DNA from: Halomonas fontilapidosi
GTDB lineage: Bacteria; Pseudomonadota; Gammaproteobacteria; Pseudomonadales; Halomonadaceae
Assembly: GCF_014192285.1 (NCBI RefSeq)
Contig: NZ_JACHXQ010000007.1
Span: forward strand, 1-64,000
Reading direction: 5' to 3'
DNA: 64,000 bases
A program made the translations under genes and the position numbers. Below are positions 28,896 through 41,064 of this stretch, piece by piece. The notes beneath the pieces were generated by a model, which worked only from the letters and a program-made list of their open reading frames with translations, was not told where the DNA came from and did not search any database. The stretch's first letter is position 1; each line of letters begins with the position of its first letter.

Positions 28896-29501
28896 TCACC
28901 AGAGCCCGGTATCCACGGGCGCCTCGCTGCGCAGCCTGTCCCGGGCGATGAACAGCGCGGCGATGGCGCGGGCCTCGTGGAAGTCCTCCCGGGCCAGCAG
29001 GGCCGAGAGCTCGTCGATGGCGTGAGTCTCGACGATCAGTGGCTCCGGCTCGTCGCCGGGCAGGCGCTTCGGATAGAGGTCGCTGGCCAGCAGTACCTGC
29101 ATGCGGTGGCTCATGTAGTTGGGCGCCAGCGATAGCTCCACCAGGGGCTCGATGCGATGGGCGCCGAAGCCACACTCTTCCATCAGCTCGCGGTTGGCCG
29201 CGGTGACGATGTCCTCGCCCGGATCGACGAGTCCCTTGGGCAGGGTCAGCACATAGTCCTCGAAGCCGGCGGCATACTCGCGGATCAGCAGCACGTGTTC
29301 CGGGTCGGGCATGGCCACGATCATCACCGCGCCGATGCCCTGGCCGGTACCGGAGAGCCGCTCGAAGGTACGTTCGGCGCCGTTGGCGAAGCGCAGGTCC
29401 AGCGCCTCGACGTGGAAGAGACGGCTGCGTGCCACGCTGCGTCGGTCGAGGATCTGCGGCTTGACGGGCCAGGAGCGGGAGGCGTCTTGCGGGTCGGACA
29501 T
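28896..29501 (-). CDS. nudE: ADP compounds hydrolase NudE
   Basis: A 201-residue Nudix hydrolase acting on Ap3A, ADP-ribose and NADH. The Nudix box starts GLVDPGEDIVTAANRE and continues LMEECG, matching GX5EX7REUXEEXGU. IREYAAGFEDYVLTLPKG is typical of NudE. The start at 29501 (MSDPQD) is used because it gives the normal length. It is divergent from yrfG, as in many gammaproteobacteria. Confidence 0.92.
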   Translation of the reverse strand: MSDPQDASRSWPVKPQILDRRSVARSRLFHVEALDLRFANGAERTFERLSGTGQGIGAVMIVAMPDPEHVLLIREYAAGFEDYVLTLPKGLVDPGEDIVTAANRELMEECGFGAHRIEPLVELSLAPNYMSHRMQVLLASDLYPKRLPGDEPEPLIVETHAIDELSALLAREDFHEARAIAALFIARDRLRSEAPVDTGLW

Positions 29502-29574
29502 GGACGGGATTCCGTGTTGGCGATTCGCTACAATACTACGTCCCAACGGCCCTCGACTCACCCCCGGAGTAACG

Positions 29575-30309
29575 ATGATCGACTGGCGCGCTATCGACAC
29601 CGTCCTGCTGGACATGGACGGGACCCTGCTGGATCTGCATTTCGACAGCCATTTCTGGCTCGAGCACCTGCCGCGACGCTACGGGGAACTGCATCGCCTC
29701 GACGAGGCCACCCAGGAGGCACTGCGTGCCCGCATCATTCGCGAACAGGGCACCCTCAACTGGTACAGTCTGGACTACTGGAGCCGCGAGCTGGGCGTCG
29801 ACGTGGTGGCGTTAAAGCGCGAGGTGCAGCATTTGATCGGCCTGCGCAGCGACGCACTGGACTTCCTCCGCTGGCTCAAGGAAGCCCATCCCCGGGTGGT
29901 GCTGGCCACCAACGCCGACCGGGCGAGTCTGGAGCTCAAGCTGCCGCTCACGGGGCTGGAGACATATCTGGACGCCATCGTCTCGTCGGCGGATCTGGGA
30001 GTCCCCAAGGAAGAGCAGGCCTTCTGGTTTGGCCTGCAGGAGGTAGAGCCCTTCGACCCGCAGCGTACGCTGTTCATCGATGACAATGCCGCGGTGCTGG
30101 AGAGTGCTCGGGAGTTCGGCATTCGCCATCTGCTGGGGATCAAGCAGCCCGACAGTCGCCGACCGGAGAAGGAGCTCGAGGAGTTTATCGCCCTGGACCG
30201 CTTCGCCAGCATCCTGCCCGACAACCTGCCGCCGGCTACCGGCGAGGCGCCTGCGGCGGGTCAGGCATCTGCAACGGGTAACGACAGCAAGGAGGACGCC
30301 CGTGGCTAG
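29575..30309 (+). CDS. yrfG: GMP/IMP nucleotidase YrfG
   Basis: A 244-residue HAD-family phosphatase. Motif I is LLDMDGTLLDL, motif II TNAD, motif III lysine in PKEEQ and motif IV FIDDN. HFWLEHLPRRYGE is a YrfG hallmark. A disordered 25-residue tail (PATGEAPAAG) overlaps the start of hslR by 8 bases. In E. coli yrfG, hslR and hslO occur in the same order. Confidence 0.92.
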   Translation: MIDWRAIDTVLLDMDGTLLDLHFDSHFWLEHLPRRYGELHRLDEATQEALRARIIREQGTLNWYSLDYWSRELGVDVVALKREVQHLIGLRSDALDFLRWLKEAHPRVVLATNADRASLELKLPLTGLETYLDAIVSSADLGVPKEEQAFWFGLQEVEPFDPQRTLFIDDNAAVLESAREFGIRHLLGIKQPDSRRPEKELEEFIALDRFASILPDNLPPATGEAPAAGQASATGNDSKEDARG

Positions 30310-30688
30310 TGTTCGACTCGACAAGTGGCTGTGGGCGGCGCGTTTCTTCAAGACGCGGGCCCTGGCCAAGAAGGCCATCGAGGGCGGCAAGGTCCACTAC
30401 GAGGGCGGGCGGGCCAAGACCAGCAAGGCCGTTGAGGTCGGCGCCATCATCCGGGTGCCCCAGGGCTGGGACATCCTGGAGGTCGAGGTGCTGGCGCTCT
30501 CCGACCAGCGCCGCGGCGCGCCCGAGGCGCGCGCCCTCTATCGCGAGACCGAGGAGAGCGTGACACGGCGCGAACGCGAGGCCGAGGTCCGGCGCCTCAA
30601 CAACCAGGTCATGCAGCATCCGATCAAGCGGCCCGACAAGAAGCAGCGTCGGGAGATACAACGCTTTCAGCGCCAGCAGGATGATTAG
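30302..30688 (+). CDS. hslR: Ribosome-associated heat shock protein Hsp15
   Basis: A 128-residue S4-domain RNA-binding protein that rescues stalled 50S subunits carrying nascent chains. [19 protein letters not shown] is the S4 motif. GTG 30302 is preceded by a strong AAGGAGG. The basic C-terminus ([17 protein letters not shown]) is usual. Coupled to yrfG and followed by hslO after 13 bases. Confidence 0.95.
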   Translation: MASVRLDKWLWAARFFKTRALAKKAIEGGKVHYEGGRAKTSKAVEVGAIIRVPQGWDILEVEVLALSDQRRGAPEARALYRETEESVTRREREAEVRRLNNQVMQHPIKRPDKKQRREIQRFQRQQDD

Positions 30689-30701
30689 ACAGAGAGACCC
30701 C

Positions 30702-31577
30702 ATGAGCGACCAGATTCAACGTTTCCTCTTCGACAATACCAACGTGCGTGGCGAGCTCGTGACCCTCGAGCGTGCCTACGGCGACGTGCTCGATCGCCAC
30801 GAATATCCCGCCGCGGTGAACCGCCTGCTCGGCGAGTTGCTTGCTGCGGTGGCCCTGCTCACCGACACCGTCAAGCTCGATGGCACCCTGAGCATCGAGG
30901 TGCGGGGCAAGGGCGCGCTCGCCCTGTTGATGGCCGAGTCCAATCCCGGCGGTGAGCTGCGCGCCATCGCGCGCCTGGCCGAGGACGCGGCGATTCCCGC
31001 CGAGGGCGCCGGGTTCAGCGAGCTGGTGGGGAGCGGACAGATCATGATCACCCTGGATCCCACCGACGGCCAACGCTATCAGGGCATCGTGGCGCTCGAG
31101 CACGACAGCCTGGCCGGCTGCCTGGCGGCCTACTTCGCCCAGTCCGAGCAGCTGCCGACGCGGCTGTGGCTGGCCGCCGATGGCCAGCGTGCCGGGGGTC
31201 TGCTGCTGCAGCGCCTGCCCGATGAGTCCCGCAACCAGGATGCCGATGCCTGGGAGCGCACCGTGCACCTGGCCGACACCGTCAAGGAGCAGGAGCTGCT
31301 CGGCCTCGAGCCGCAGGCGCTGCTGCGCCGCCTCTATCATGAGGAGACGGTACGGGTCTTCACGCCCAAGGCGCTGCACTTCGGCTGCACCTGCTCGCGC
31401 GAGCGCATCGCCTCCGCGCTGATGACCCTGGGCGAGCAGGAGCTTCGCGAGGTGCTGGCCGAGCAGGGCAGCATCGACACCCAGTGCCACTTCTGCCATA
31501 CCCGCTACCATTTCCCGCTGACGGAGGTCGAGGCGATGCTCGACGACCCTGAAGGGGCACCGCCGACGCTGCACTGA
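30702..31577 (+). CDS. hslO: Redox-regulated chaperone Hsp33
   Basis: A 291-residue chaperone switched on by oxidation. The zinc-binding cysteines are in [10 protein letters not shown] (CXC) and [11 protein letters not shown] (CXXC). ATG 30702 with AGAGAG upstream gives the usual start [10 protein letters not shown]. It forms one unit with yrfG and hslR. Confidence 0.96.
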   Translation: MSDQIQRFLFDNTNVRGELVTLERAYGDVLDRHEYPAAVNRLLGELLAAVALLTDTVKLDGTLSIEVRGKGALALLMAESNPGGELRAIARLAEDAAIPAEGAGFSELVGSGQIMITLDPTDGQRYQGIVALEHDSLAGCLAAYFAQSEQLPTRLWLAADGQRAGGLLLQRLPDESRNQDADAWERTVHLADTVKEQELLGLEPQALLRRLYHEETVRVFTPKALHFGCTCSRERIASALMTLGEQELREVLAEQGSIDTQCHFCHTRYHFPLTEVEAMLDDPEGAPPTLH

Positions 31578-31644
31578 GGTGTGGTGTGCCCGGGTGCTGC
31601 ATAGCAGCATGTGGCGTCGAGCAAGCGGTAGGGAACGGCGCCGA

Positions 31645-31664
31645 TGTAGTAGTAAAACTACATG
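31645..31664. promoter_or_regulatory. Putative HexR operator upstream of pckA
   Basis: GTAGTAAAACTAC (31650-31662) is a perfect 13-bp palindrome inside a wider ATGTAGT/ACTACAT inverted repeat. It closely resembles the HexR box TGTAATTAAATTACA, which controls central carbon genes, including pckA, in gammaproteobacteria. It lies about 190 bases before the pckA start. Palindrome seen; regulator inferred. Confidence 0.55.
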
Positions 31665-31849
31665 AACTTCGCCCAATAACGGCGTTTCCCGGCGCCTGGC
31701 TTTTTGCCATAATGGCGCCGCTTTTCCCGGTCTATCGCCCTGCCACAAGAACGGCCGTGAGCCGCACAGGGCGATAATGGCATGACCCACGTTGCGTCAC
31801 CGACGCCTGGCACACGAGAGAGAAACGGCCGCAAGGCCCAGGACACGAC

Positions 31850-33418
31850 ATGACCACGACTCAAGCCGCCTCCCAGCAAACCGCCATTTCCCACGTCAAC
31901 CTGTGCAGCGCCGAGCTGATCGAGCGGGCGGTGGCCAGCGGGGAAGGGCGCCTGGCTGCCAATGGTGCCCTGGTGGTGAACACCGGCGAGCGCACCGGGC
32001 GCTCGCCCAAGGATCGTTTCATCGTCGACGAGGCGAGCACCAGCGGCCAGATTGACTGGGGCAGCGTCAATCGCCCGTTTGACGCCGAGAAGTTCGATGC
32101 GCTCTGGGCCCGGGTCGAGGACTATCTCGACGGTAGTGAGCACTATGTCTCCGAGCTCCACGTGGGGAGCGACCCGGATCACTACCTGCCGGTGCGGGTC
32201 ACTACCGAGACCGCCTGGCACTGCCTGTTCGGCCGCACCATGTTCGTGCGCCCCGAGGCCTACAACCCGTCCGTCAAGGACGAGTGGACCATCCTCAATG
32301 CGCCCTTCTTCGCGTGCGACCCGGCCCGCGACGGCACCAACTCCAGCGGTTGTGTGATCCTCAACTTCGCCCAGAAGAAGGTGTTGATCGCTGGCATGCG
32401 CTACGCCGGTGAGATGAAGAAGGCGATGTTCTCGGTGCAGAACTTCCTGCTGCCGGACGCCGATGTGCTGCCCATGCACTGCTCCGCCAACGTCGGCGAG
32501 GACGGTGAGACGACGCTGTTCTTCGGTCTCTCCGGCACCGGCAAGACCACCCTCTCCGCCGACCCGGCGCGCTACCTGATCGGCGACGACGAGCATGGCT
32601 GGGGACCGGGCACTGTCTTCAACATCGAGGGCGGCTGCTACGCCAAGTGCATCGACCTCTCCGAGAAGAACGAGCCGATCATCTGGCGGGCCATCAAGTT
32701 CGGCACCGTGCTGGAGAACGTGGTGCTCGACGACCGCCGCGAGCCGGACTATGCCGATGATGGCCTGACCCAGAACTCGCGCGCCGCTTACCCGCTGGAG
32801 CATGTCGACAAGCGCGTGCCTGAGAACCGCGCCGGTGAGCCCAACGCCATCGTCTTCCTGACCTGTGACATGTCCGGCGTGCTGCCGCCGGTCTCGGTGC
32901 TCTCCAAGGAAGCGGCCGCCTATCACTTCCTCTCCGGCTACACCGCCAAAGTGGGCTCCACCGAGATGGGCTCCTCGGCCGGCCTCGAGGCGACCTTCTC
33001 CACCTGCTTTGGTGCCCCCTTCTTTCCGCGCCCGGCGCGCGAATATGCCGACCTGCTGATCAAGCGCGTGGCGGAGAAGGACGCCCAGGTCTATCTGGTC
33101 AACACCGGCTGGACCGGTGGCGCCTACGGGGAGGGCGGCTCGCGCTTCTCGATCCCTACCACCCGCGCCATCATCAGCGCCATCCAGTCCGGCGTGCTGC
33201 GCGACGTCGAGACGCGCATGGTCGAGGGCCTGAACCTGGCCGTGCCGACCGCCGTGCCGGGCGTCGACTCCAGCCTGCTCGACCCGCGCGAGACCTGGGA
33301 GGACAAGACCGCCTACGACCGCAAGCGCCAGGAATTGGCCGCCAAGTTCGTCGACAACTTCAAGAAGTTCGAGGGTGTCAACGAGGCGATCGTCATGGCG
33401 GGGCCCAGCCTGGTCTGA
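31850..33418 (+). CDS. pckA: Phosphoenolpyruvate carboxykinase (ATP)
   Basis: A 522-residue gluconeogenic enzyme turning oxaloacetate into [21 protein letters not shown] at the N-terminus, the Walker-like [11 protein letters not shown] and metal-binding DDEHGW are present, and the C-terminal nucleotide site includes [18 protein letters not shown]. The length fits. A HexR-like box is upstream and a strong terminator follows. Confidence 0.98.
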   Translation: MTTTQAASQQTAISHVNLCSAELIERAVASGEGRLAANGALVVNTGERTGRSPKDRFIVDEASTSGQIDWGSVNRPFDAEKFDALWARVEDYLDGSEHYVSELHVGSDPDHYLPVRVTTETAWHCLFGRTMFVRPEAYNPSVKDEWTILNAPFFACDPARDGTNSSGCVILNFAQKKVLIAGMRYAGEMKKAMFSVQNFLLPDADVLPMHCSANVGEDGETTLFFGLSGTGKTTLSADPARYLIGDDEHGWGPGTVFNIEGGCYAKCIDLSEKNEPIIWRAIKFGTVLENVVLDDRREPDYADDGLTQNSRAAYPLEHVDKRVPENRAGEPNAIVFLTCDMSGVLPPVSVLSKEAAAYHFLSGYTAKVGSTEMGSSAGLEATFSTCFGAPFFPRPAREYADLLIKRVAEKDAQVYLVNTGWTGGAYGEGGSRFSIPTTRAIISAIQSGVLRDVETRMVEGLNLAVPTAVPGVDSSLLDPRETWEDKTAYDRKRQELAAKFVDNFKKFEGVNEAIVMAGPSLV

Positions 33419-33483
33419 GGTAATCGCCTGGGGCGAGCACCCTAGGGGATTCATGGCGAACCGTCGGCGGTATCGGCGGTCTG

Positions 33484-33519
33484 AGCGGGGAGAGGACTGG
33501 GGTCCTTTCCCCGCTTTTG
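33484..33519 (+). terminator. Intrinsic terminator after pckA
   Basis: AGCGGGGA and TCCCCGCT with AGGAC/GTCCT inside form a strong stem followed by TTTT. Confidence 0.85.
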
Positions 33520-33577
33520 CGTCCGTGCTGCCTCCTGAGACGGGGCGCCGGGCCGAGACCATCGACGGAGACAGACC

Positions 33578-34075
33578 ATGAAACGACGGCATTTTCTTGG
33601 CGTGCTGGGCGTCGGCAGCCTTGCCGGCCTGCTGCCGGGGCTGGCCGCGGCGCGGCCCAAGCCCGATCTCGAGCGTGCCGAGGGACTCGAGGTGCTGGAG
33701 CTCTCCGAAGCCGAGTGGCGGGAACGCCTGAGCGAGGAGCAGTTCGAGATCCTGCGCGAAGCGGGCACCGAGCCGGCCTTCTCCAGCCCGCTGGACAAGG
33801 AGACCCGAGAGGGCGAATACCGCTGTGCCGGCTGTGATCTGCCGCTTTTCACCAGCGACATGAAGTACGACTCCGGGACCGGCTGGCCGAGCTTCTTCAC
33901 GCATGTCAAGGGCCACCTGCTGACCAGCGTTGACTACTTCCTGGTCTTCCCGCGCACCGAATACCACTGCGCGCGGTGCGGCGGCCATCAGGGCCATGTC
34001 TTCGATGACGGTCCCGAGTCCACCGGTCTGCGCTGGTGCAACAACGGCCTGGCGCTGCGATTCGTCCCCGCCTGA
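33578..34075 (+). CDS. msrB: Exported peptide-methionine (R)-S-oxide reductase MsrB
   Basis: A 165-residue protein repairing methionine-R-sulfoxide. The zinc cysteines are in [11 protein letters not shown] and [17 protein letters not shown], and the catalytic cysteine is in [11 protein letters not shown]. Cytoplasmic MsrB is about 130-140 residues; here an N-terminal [19 protein letters not shown] adds a twin-arginine-type signal, so export by Tat is likely. Zinc loading before export would explain the Tat route. Confidence 0.9.
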   Translation: MKRRHFLGVLGVGSLAGLLPGLAAARPKPDLERAEGLEVLELSEAEWRERLSEEQFEILREAGTEPAFSSPLDKETREGEYRCAGCDLPLFTSDMKYDSGTGWPSFFTHVKGHLLTSVDYFLVFPRTEYHCARCGGHQGHVFDDGPESTGLRWCNNGLALRFVPA

Positions 34076-34131
34076 ATGCGGTTTGTGATACCTTGTCGCG
34101 ATCGTCTGGACGTTTGATTGCCAAGGATTTC

Positions 34132-36510
<2,379 letters not shown>

Positions 36511-36551
36511 CCTTGAAGCGCCGCCTGGCGGCACCATACTCTGACGTTTGC

Positions 36552-36569
36552 CGGGCGCCATGGCGCCCG
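36552..36569. terminator. Palindromic hairpin after tex
   Basis: CGGGCGCCATGGCGCCCG is a perfect palindrome, followed by CCTTTATT. It lies 42 bases after the tex stop and 27 bases before the chosen gshA start. Confidence 0.6.
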
Positions 36570-36595
36570 CCTTTATTACACATGGGGTGACCATC

Positions 36596-38218
36596 TTGTC
36601 CGAATCGTTCACCAGCCGCGTCGATCGACTCACCGCCTTGGCCGACCAGGGGCGGGTCGGGCGTCTGCGCCGTGGCATCGAAAAGGAGGGGCTGCGCGTC
36701 GACAGCGAGGGGCGTATCGCCGCCACGCCGCACCCCGCGGCGCTGGGCTCCAAGCTGACCCATCCGCATATCACCACCGATTACTCCGAGGCGCTGCTGG
36801 AGTACATCACCCCGGTCACCTGTCGACCGGGCGATGCCATGGACTTCCTCGCCGACCTGCACCGCTTCAGCTATCGCCACCTGAATGATGAGCTGATCTG
36901 GCCGGCCAGCATGCCGGCGCGCCTGGCCGGCAACGACAGCGTGCCCATCGCCGACTACGGCCGCTCCAACGTAGGCACCATGAAGACCGTCTACCGCAAG
37001 GGTCTGGACCTGCGCTACGGACGGATCATGCAGTCCATCGCCGGCGTGCACTACAACGTCTCGCTGCCTGACGAGCTCTGGCAGCTGCTGCGCGAGCTCG
37101 AGGGCGACGACGACACGCCGCTGCCCGACTACCGGTCGGCGCGCTACTTCGGGCTGATCCGCAACTTCCGTCGCCACAGCTGGCTGCTGCTCTACCTGTT
37201 CGGCGCCTCGCCGGCCCTGGACAGCAGCTTCCTGCCGCACGGCAGGGTGCCCGAGAAGCTTCAGTGGCATGGTGACGATACGCTGGTGTCGCGCCATGCC
37301 ACCAGCCTGCGCATGTCGGATCTGGGCTACCAGAACAAGGTCCAGGAGCAGCTGAAGATCTGCTTCAATTCGCTCTCCAACTACGTCAACACCCTGCGTC
37401 ATGCCATCGCCACGCCGTGGCAGGACTACAAGAAGCGGGGTGTCCGGGAAGGGGGGGCGTGGCGCCAGCTCAACGCTAACATCCTGCAGATCGAGAACGA
37501 GTACTACAGCGACATCCGTCCCAAGCGGGTGGCGCGCCATGACGAGACGCCCAGCCAGGCGCTGGAGGCGCGCGGCGTGGAGTACATCGAGGTGCGCTGC
37601 CTGGATCTCAATCCGTTCCTGCCGCTCGGCGTGGACGAGCCCCAGATTCGCTTCATCGATACCTTCCTGATGTGGTGCCTGCTCAGCGAAAGTCCCTGGA
37701 TTCCCGATGACGAGTGCGACCGGCTGGACGACAACCGTCGCCTGGTGGTCGAGCGCGGCCGGGACCCGGCGCTGCGCCTGCTGCAGGACGGCCGGCACCG
37801 CTCTATCGCCGACTGGGGCGGCGAGATCGTCGCCGAGATGAAGGCGGTCGCGGCGCTGCTCGACCGCCTGGAGGAGGGCGAACCCCATGGCGAGGCGCTG
37901 GCGGCGCTGTCGCCACTGCTGGACGATCCTGCCTTGACGCCCTCCGCCCGCCTGCTGGCGCGTCTCGAGGCGACCGGCGAATCCTTCGTCGAGGCCATGA
38001 TGGGCCTCGCCCGGGAACAGGCGCAAGCCTTCCGTGACACCCCCATGGACGCGTCCCGCGAAGCCCTGTTCGATGACCTGGTGGCGACCTCCCTGGCGCA
38101 GCAGAAGGATATCGAGGCGCGCGATACCGAGGATTTCGACGCCTTCCTGGAACGCTACTTCGAGCGCGCGCGTGAGGTGCGGGCCATCACGCCGTTGCAG
38201 ACGGGAGAGACCCCATGA
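36596..38218 (+). CDS. gshA: Glutamate-cysteine ligase
   Basis: A 540-residue enzyme for the first step of glutathione synthesis, proteobacterial class 1. [32 protein letters not shown] and [19 protein letters not shown] are family signatures. A TTG start at 36596 is proposed because GGGGTGA ends five bases before it and the protein then begins [15 protein letters not shown] 36587 and ATG 36548 are in frame, but the latter is upstream of a palindromic terminator. Glutathione made here is also the acceptor for sulfide oxidation. The stop overlaps dsbB by four bases. Confidence 0.93.
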   Translation: MSESFTSRVDRLTALADQGRVGRLRRGIEKEGLRVDSEGRIAATPHPAALGSKLTHPHITTDYSEALLEYITPVTCRPGDAMDFLADLHRFSYRHLNDELIWPASMPARLAGNDSVPIADYGRSNVGTMKTVYRKGLDLRYGRIMQSIAGVHYNVSLPDELWQLLRELEGDDDTPLPDYRSARYFGLIRNFRRHSWLLLYLFGASPALDSSFLPHGRVPEKLQWHGDDTLVSRHATSLRMSDLGYQNKVQEQLKICFNSLSNYVNTLRHAIATPWQDYKKRGVREGGAWRQLNANILQIENEYYSDIRPKRVARHDETPSQALEARGVEYIEVRCLDLNPFLPLGVDEPQIRFIDTFLMWCLLSESPWIPDDECDRLDDNRRLVVERGRDPALRLLQDGRHRSIADWGGEIVAEMKAVAALLDRLEEGEPHGEALAALSPLLDDPALTPSARLLARLEATGESFVEAMMGLAREQAQAFRDTPMDASREALFDDLVATSLAQQKDIEARDTEDFDAFLERYFERAREVRAITPLQTGETP

Positions 38219-38751
38219 TCGACGACCTTCGGCGCCTGCCGGTTCGCACCTGGAGCCTTGCCGGGCTCGCCTTCTGCGTGCTGATGATGGCCGTGGCCCT
38301 GGGGCTCGAGCACCTCGTCGGGCTGGAGCCCTGCCCGCTGTGTATCCTCCAGCGCCTCGCCGTGCTGGCGGCCGCCGCCGTGTTTCTCGTCGCGGCGATT
38401 CATGACCCCGTCGGGCGTGCCGGAGCCGTGATCTACGGCCTGCTGTCGCTGGCTGCCGTGGGGGCCGGGATCGCCCTGGCGGGACGTCACCTGTGGCTGC
38501 AGTCGCTGCCAGCCGACCAGGTGCCAAGCTGCGGCCCCGGGCTCGATTACATGCTGGAGATCCTGCCCCTGCAGCAGGTGCTGGCCCAGGTGCTCTCCGG
38601 CTCGGGAGAGTGTGCCGAGATCGACTTCCTGCTGCTCGGCATCTCGCTGCCCGGCTGGACCCTGGCCGGCTTCGTGCTGCTCGCGCTGGCGCCGCTGGGC
38701 CTGCTGCTGGCGGCCAATCGTCCGCGTCACGGCTACCGCTGGCAGGGCTAG
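38215..38751 (+). CDS. dsbB: Disulfide bond formation protein DsbB
   Basis: A 178-residue inner-membrane protein with four hydrophobic helices that reoxidises DsbA using quinone. The first cysteine pair is in [11 protein letters not shown] and the second pair is in [10 protein letters not shown] and GSGECAEID. Translational coupling to gshA (ATGA) is notable, as both concern thiol redox balance. Confidence 0.94.
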   Translation: MIDDLRRLPVRTWSLAGLAFCVLMMAVALGLEHLVGLEPCPLCILQRLAVLAAAAVFLVAAIHDPVGRAGAVIYGLLSLAAVGAGIALAGRHLWLQSLPADQVPSCGPGLDYMLEILPLQQVLAQVLSGSGECAEIDFLLLGISLPGWTLAGFVLLALAPLGLLLAANRPRHGYRWQG

Positions 38752-38760
38752 ATCGGCGCC

Positions 38761-39621
38761 ATGCGCTATCGCCAGCCGACCACCCAGGAGGCGATCGACC
38801 GCGCCTACGACCCCATGCGGGGGCGCGATCCCGCGGCGCTGCTCGAGGCGTGGCGGGCGCGCAGCCTGGCAGCCCGTGAATGCCATCGGGTGGCGCTCGA
38901 TCTGCCCTATGGCCCGACACGTGCCGAGTGCCTGGATCTCTTTCGTGCCGAGGGCGCGGTCGACGACGCGCCTGCGCCCTGCCATCTGTTCTTTCACGGC
39001 GGCTACTGGCGCTCCCTGAGCCACAAGGAGTTCAGCTTCGTGGTGGAGGGGCTGGTGGCCTCGGGGGTCACGGTGGTGGTGGTCAACTATGCGCTCTGCC
39101 CCACGGTGGCCTTCGGCGAGGTGGTGCGCCAGGCCCGAGCGGCGCTGGCATGGGTCTATCGTCATGCGGCGTCATGGGGGATCGACCCGCACCAACTCAG
39201 CGTCTCGGGCCACTCCGCCGGCGGCCACCTCTGCGCCATGCTGCTGGCCACCGACTGGCAGGAGACTTACGGCCTGCCCGACGATCTGATCAAGGGGGCG
39301 CTGTGCGTCAGTGGCCTCTACGACCTGTCGCCCTTCCCCTGGTCATGGTTGCAGCCCAAGCTGCAGCTCACCGGCCGCGATGTGATCGACTACAGTCCCG
39401 TGCAGCAGCCCTGCCGTGTCCCGGCGAAGGTGCGGCTGGTCGCCGGCGGTGAGGAGTCCAGCGAGTTCGCCCGCCAGATGCAAGACCAGGCCGCCCATCT
39501 GGATGCCCAAGGCCTGGCAGTCACCGCCGAGCTATTGGCCGGTGACGATCATTTCTCCCTCCTCGAGCACTACCGACCCGGCGGGCGCTTCGTCGAGGCG
39601 ATCACCACTTTCCACTGCTGA
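38761..39621 (+). CDS. Alpha/beta hydrolase, kynurenine formamidase-like
   Basis: A 286-residue hydrolase. The oxyanion motif HGGYW (residues 79-83) and the nucleophile elbow GHSAGG with Ser152 match the arylformamidase (KynB-unrelated, eukaryote-like) and BNA7 group; the late DDHFSLLE supplies the histidine. These enzymes release formate from N-formylkynurenine, but related carbamate or ester hydrolases share the motifs. No kyn genes are adjacent. It sits 9 bases after dsbB on the plus strand and is convergent with an amino-acid ABC transporter, which might bring in its substrate. Confidence 0.8.
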   Translation: MRYRQPTTQEAIDRAYDPMRGRDPAALLEAWRARSLAARECHRVALDLPYGPTRAECLDLFRAEGAVDDAPAPCHLFFHGGYWRSLSHKEFSFVVEGLVASGVTVVVVNYALCPTVAFGEVVRQARAALAWVYRHAASWGIDPHQLSVSGHSAGGHLCAMLLATDWQETYGLPDDLIKGALCVSGLYDLSPFPWSWLQPKLQLTGRDVIDYSPVQQPCRVPAKVRLVAGGEESSEFARQMQDQAAHLDAQGLAVTAELLAGDDHFSLLEHYRPGGRFVEAITTFHC

Positions 39622-39638
39622 GCCGTCAGCCCTAAGAG

Positions 39639-40319
39639 CTATACGCCCAAGTAGCGGTCGCGGACGCCGGCGTCCAGGGCCTCGGGCGGCCCTGTCCAGG
39701 CCGTGCGTCCCTTCTCGAGGATGGTGCAGCGGTCGGCGACCGGCAGCAGTTCGCCGAGCGACTTGTCGACGATCAGGGTCGACTGCCCCTGCGCCTTGAG
39801 CAGCCGCAGGGCCGACCAGATCTCCTGGCGGATCACCGGGGCCAGGCCCTCCGTGGCCTCGTCGAGCACCAGCAGTCGCGGGTTGGTCATCAACGCGCGG
39901 CCGATGGCGAGCATCTGCTGCTCGCCGCCGGAGAGGGTGGCGGCCATCTGGCGGCGCCGCTCGGCGAGCCGCGGAAAGAGGCCTTCGACGCGCTCGCGGT
40001 GCCAAGGGCCAGGGCGGGCGGTGGCGATCAGGTTCTCGCGCACCGAGAGGTTGGGAAAGCAGCGGCGACCCTCGGGCACCAGCCCCAGGCCGCGCTGGGC
40101 GATGCGGTAGGCCGGCAGGCGTCGCAGGTCGCGCGATTCGAACACGATGCGTCCGCGACGGGCCGGGGTCAGCCCGAACAGCGAGCGCAGCGTGGTGGTC
40201 TTGCCCATGCCGTTGCGCCCCATCAGGGCCACCATCTCGCCGGCCTCGACCCGCAGGCTGACGCCGAACAGCGCCTGGGAGGGCCCGTAGAAGGTCTCGA
40301 TGTCGGTGATCTCGAGCAT
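39639..40319 (-). CDS. livF: Branched-chain amino acid-type ABC transporter ATP-binding protein (LivF-like)
   Basis: A 226-residue ATPase: Walker A GRNGMGKTT, signature LSGGEQQMLAI, Walker B LLVLDEATEGLAP. LVPEGRRCFPNLSVRENL is typical of LivF/UrtE. The H-loop reads VDKSL, so the usual switch histidine is replaced by lysine, as is common in this subfamily. Last gene of a five-gene minus-strand operon. Confidence 0.9.
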   Translation of the reverse strand: MLEITDIETFYGPSQALFGVSLRVEAGEMVALMGRNGMGKTTTLRSLFGLTPARRGRIVFESRDLRRLPAYRIAQRGLGLVPEGRRCFPNLSVRENLIATARPGPWHRERVEGLFPRLAERRRQMAATLSGGEQQMLAIGRALMTNPRLLVLDEATEGLAPVIRQEIWSALRLLKAQGQSTLIVDKSLGELLPVADRCTILEKGRTAWTGPPEALDAGVRDRYLGV

Positions 40320-40320
40320 C

Positions 40321-41064
40321 TCAGTCTCCCAGATAGGCGTCGCGGACGCGCGGGTCGCGGCGGATGGTCGGGCCGTCGCCGTGGGCGATGACGCGGCCCG
40401 CCACCAGCACGGAGATGCGGTCCGCCAGCCGGAAGACGGCGTCCATGTCGTGTTCGATCAGCAGGATCGGCACCTCCTGTTTCAGGGTCTCGAGCAGCTC
40501 GGTGAGGCGCGCGGACCCCTCGGGGCCGAGGCCGGCCATAGGCTCGTCGAGCAGCAGGGCCCGCGGTTCGAGCACCAGCGCGCAGGCCACCTCCACCTGG
40601 CGACGCTCACCGTGGGAGAGCGCCGCCACCGGCGTGTCGGCGCGGTGGGCGAGGTGCATGCGCTCAAGGGCCGCATGGGCCGGGGCCAGCAGGCGCGGGT
40701 CACTATCCACTGGCCGCCAGAAGCGAAAGCTGTGTCCCTGCAGCGCCTGGGCGCCGATCATCACGTTGCGCAGCACGCTGAGCGGCTCGGCCAGGCACGA
40801 GACCTGGAAGCTACGTCCCAGGCCCAGGCGGGCCCGCCGGGCGACTCCCAGGGCGGTGATGTCGCGTTCGCCGAGGCGAATCTCGCCGGCATCGGGCTTC
40901 AGGCTGCCGGCGATCTGGGCGATCAGCGTCGACTTGCCGGCGCCATTGGGCCCGATCAGGGCATGGATCTCGCCGGCGTGGAGGTCCAACGAAACGTCTT
41001 GCGTGGCCTGCAGCGCGCCGAAGCGCTTGCTCATGCCGGATATCGATAGCACGCGCTCACCCAT
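40321..41064 (-). CDS. livG: Branched-chain amino acid-type ABC transporter ATP-binding protein (LivG-like)
   Basis: A 247-residue ATPase: Walker A GPNGAGKST, signature LSHGERRQVEVA, Walker B LLLDEPMAGLGPE and H-loop IEHDMD. LSHGE instead of LSGGQ is usual for LivG. It overlaps the permease gene upstream by eight bases and lies one base from livF. Confidence 0.9.
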   Translation of the reverse strand: MGERVLSISGMSKRFGALQATQDVSLDLHAGEIHALIGPNGAGKSTLIAQIAGSLKPDAGEIRLGERDITALGVARRARLGLGRSFQVSCLAEPLSVLRNVMIGAQALQGHSFRFWRPVDSDPRLLAPAHAALERMHLAHRADTPVAALSHGERRQVEVACALVLEPRALLLDEPMAGLGPEGSARLTELLETLKQEVPILLIEHDMDAVFRLADRISVLVAGRVIAHGDGPTIRRDPRVRDAYLGD

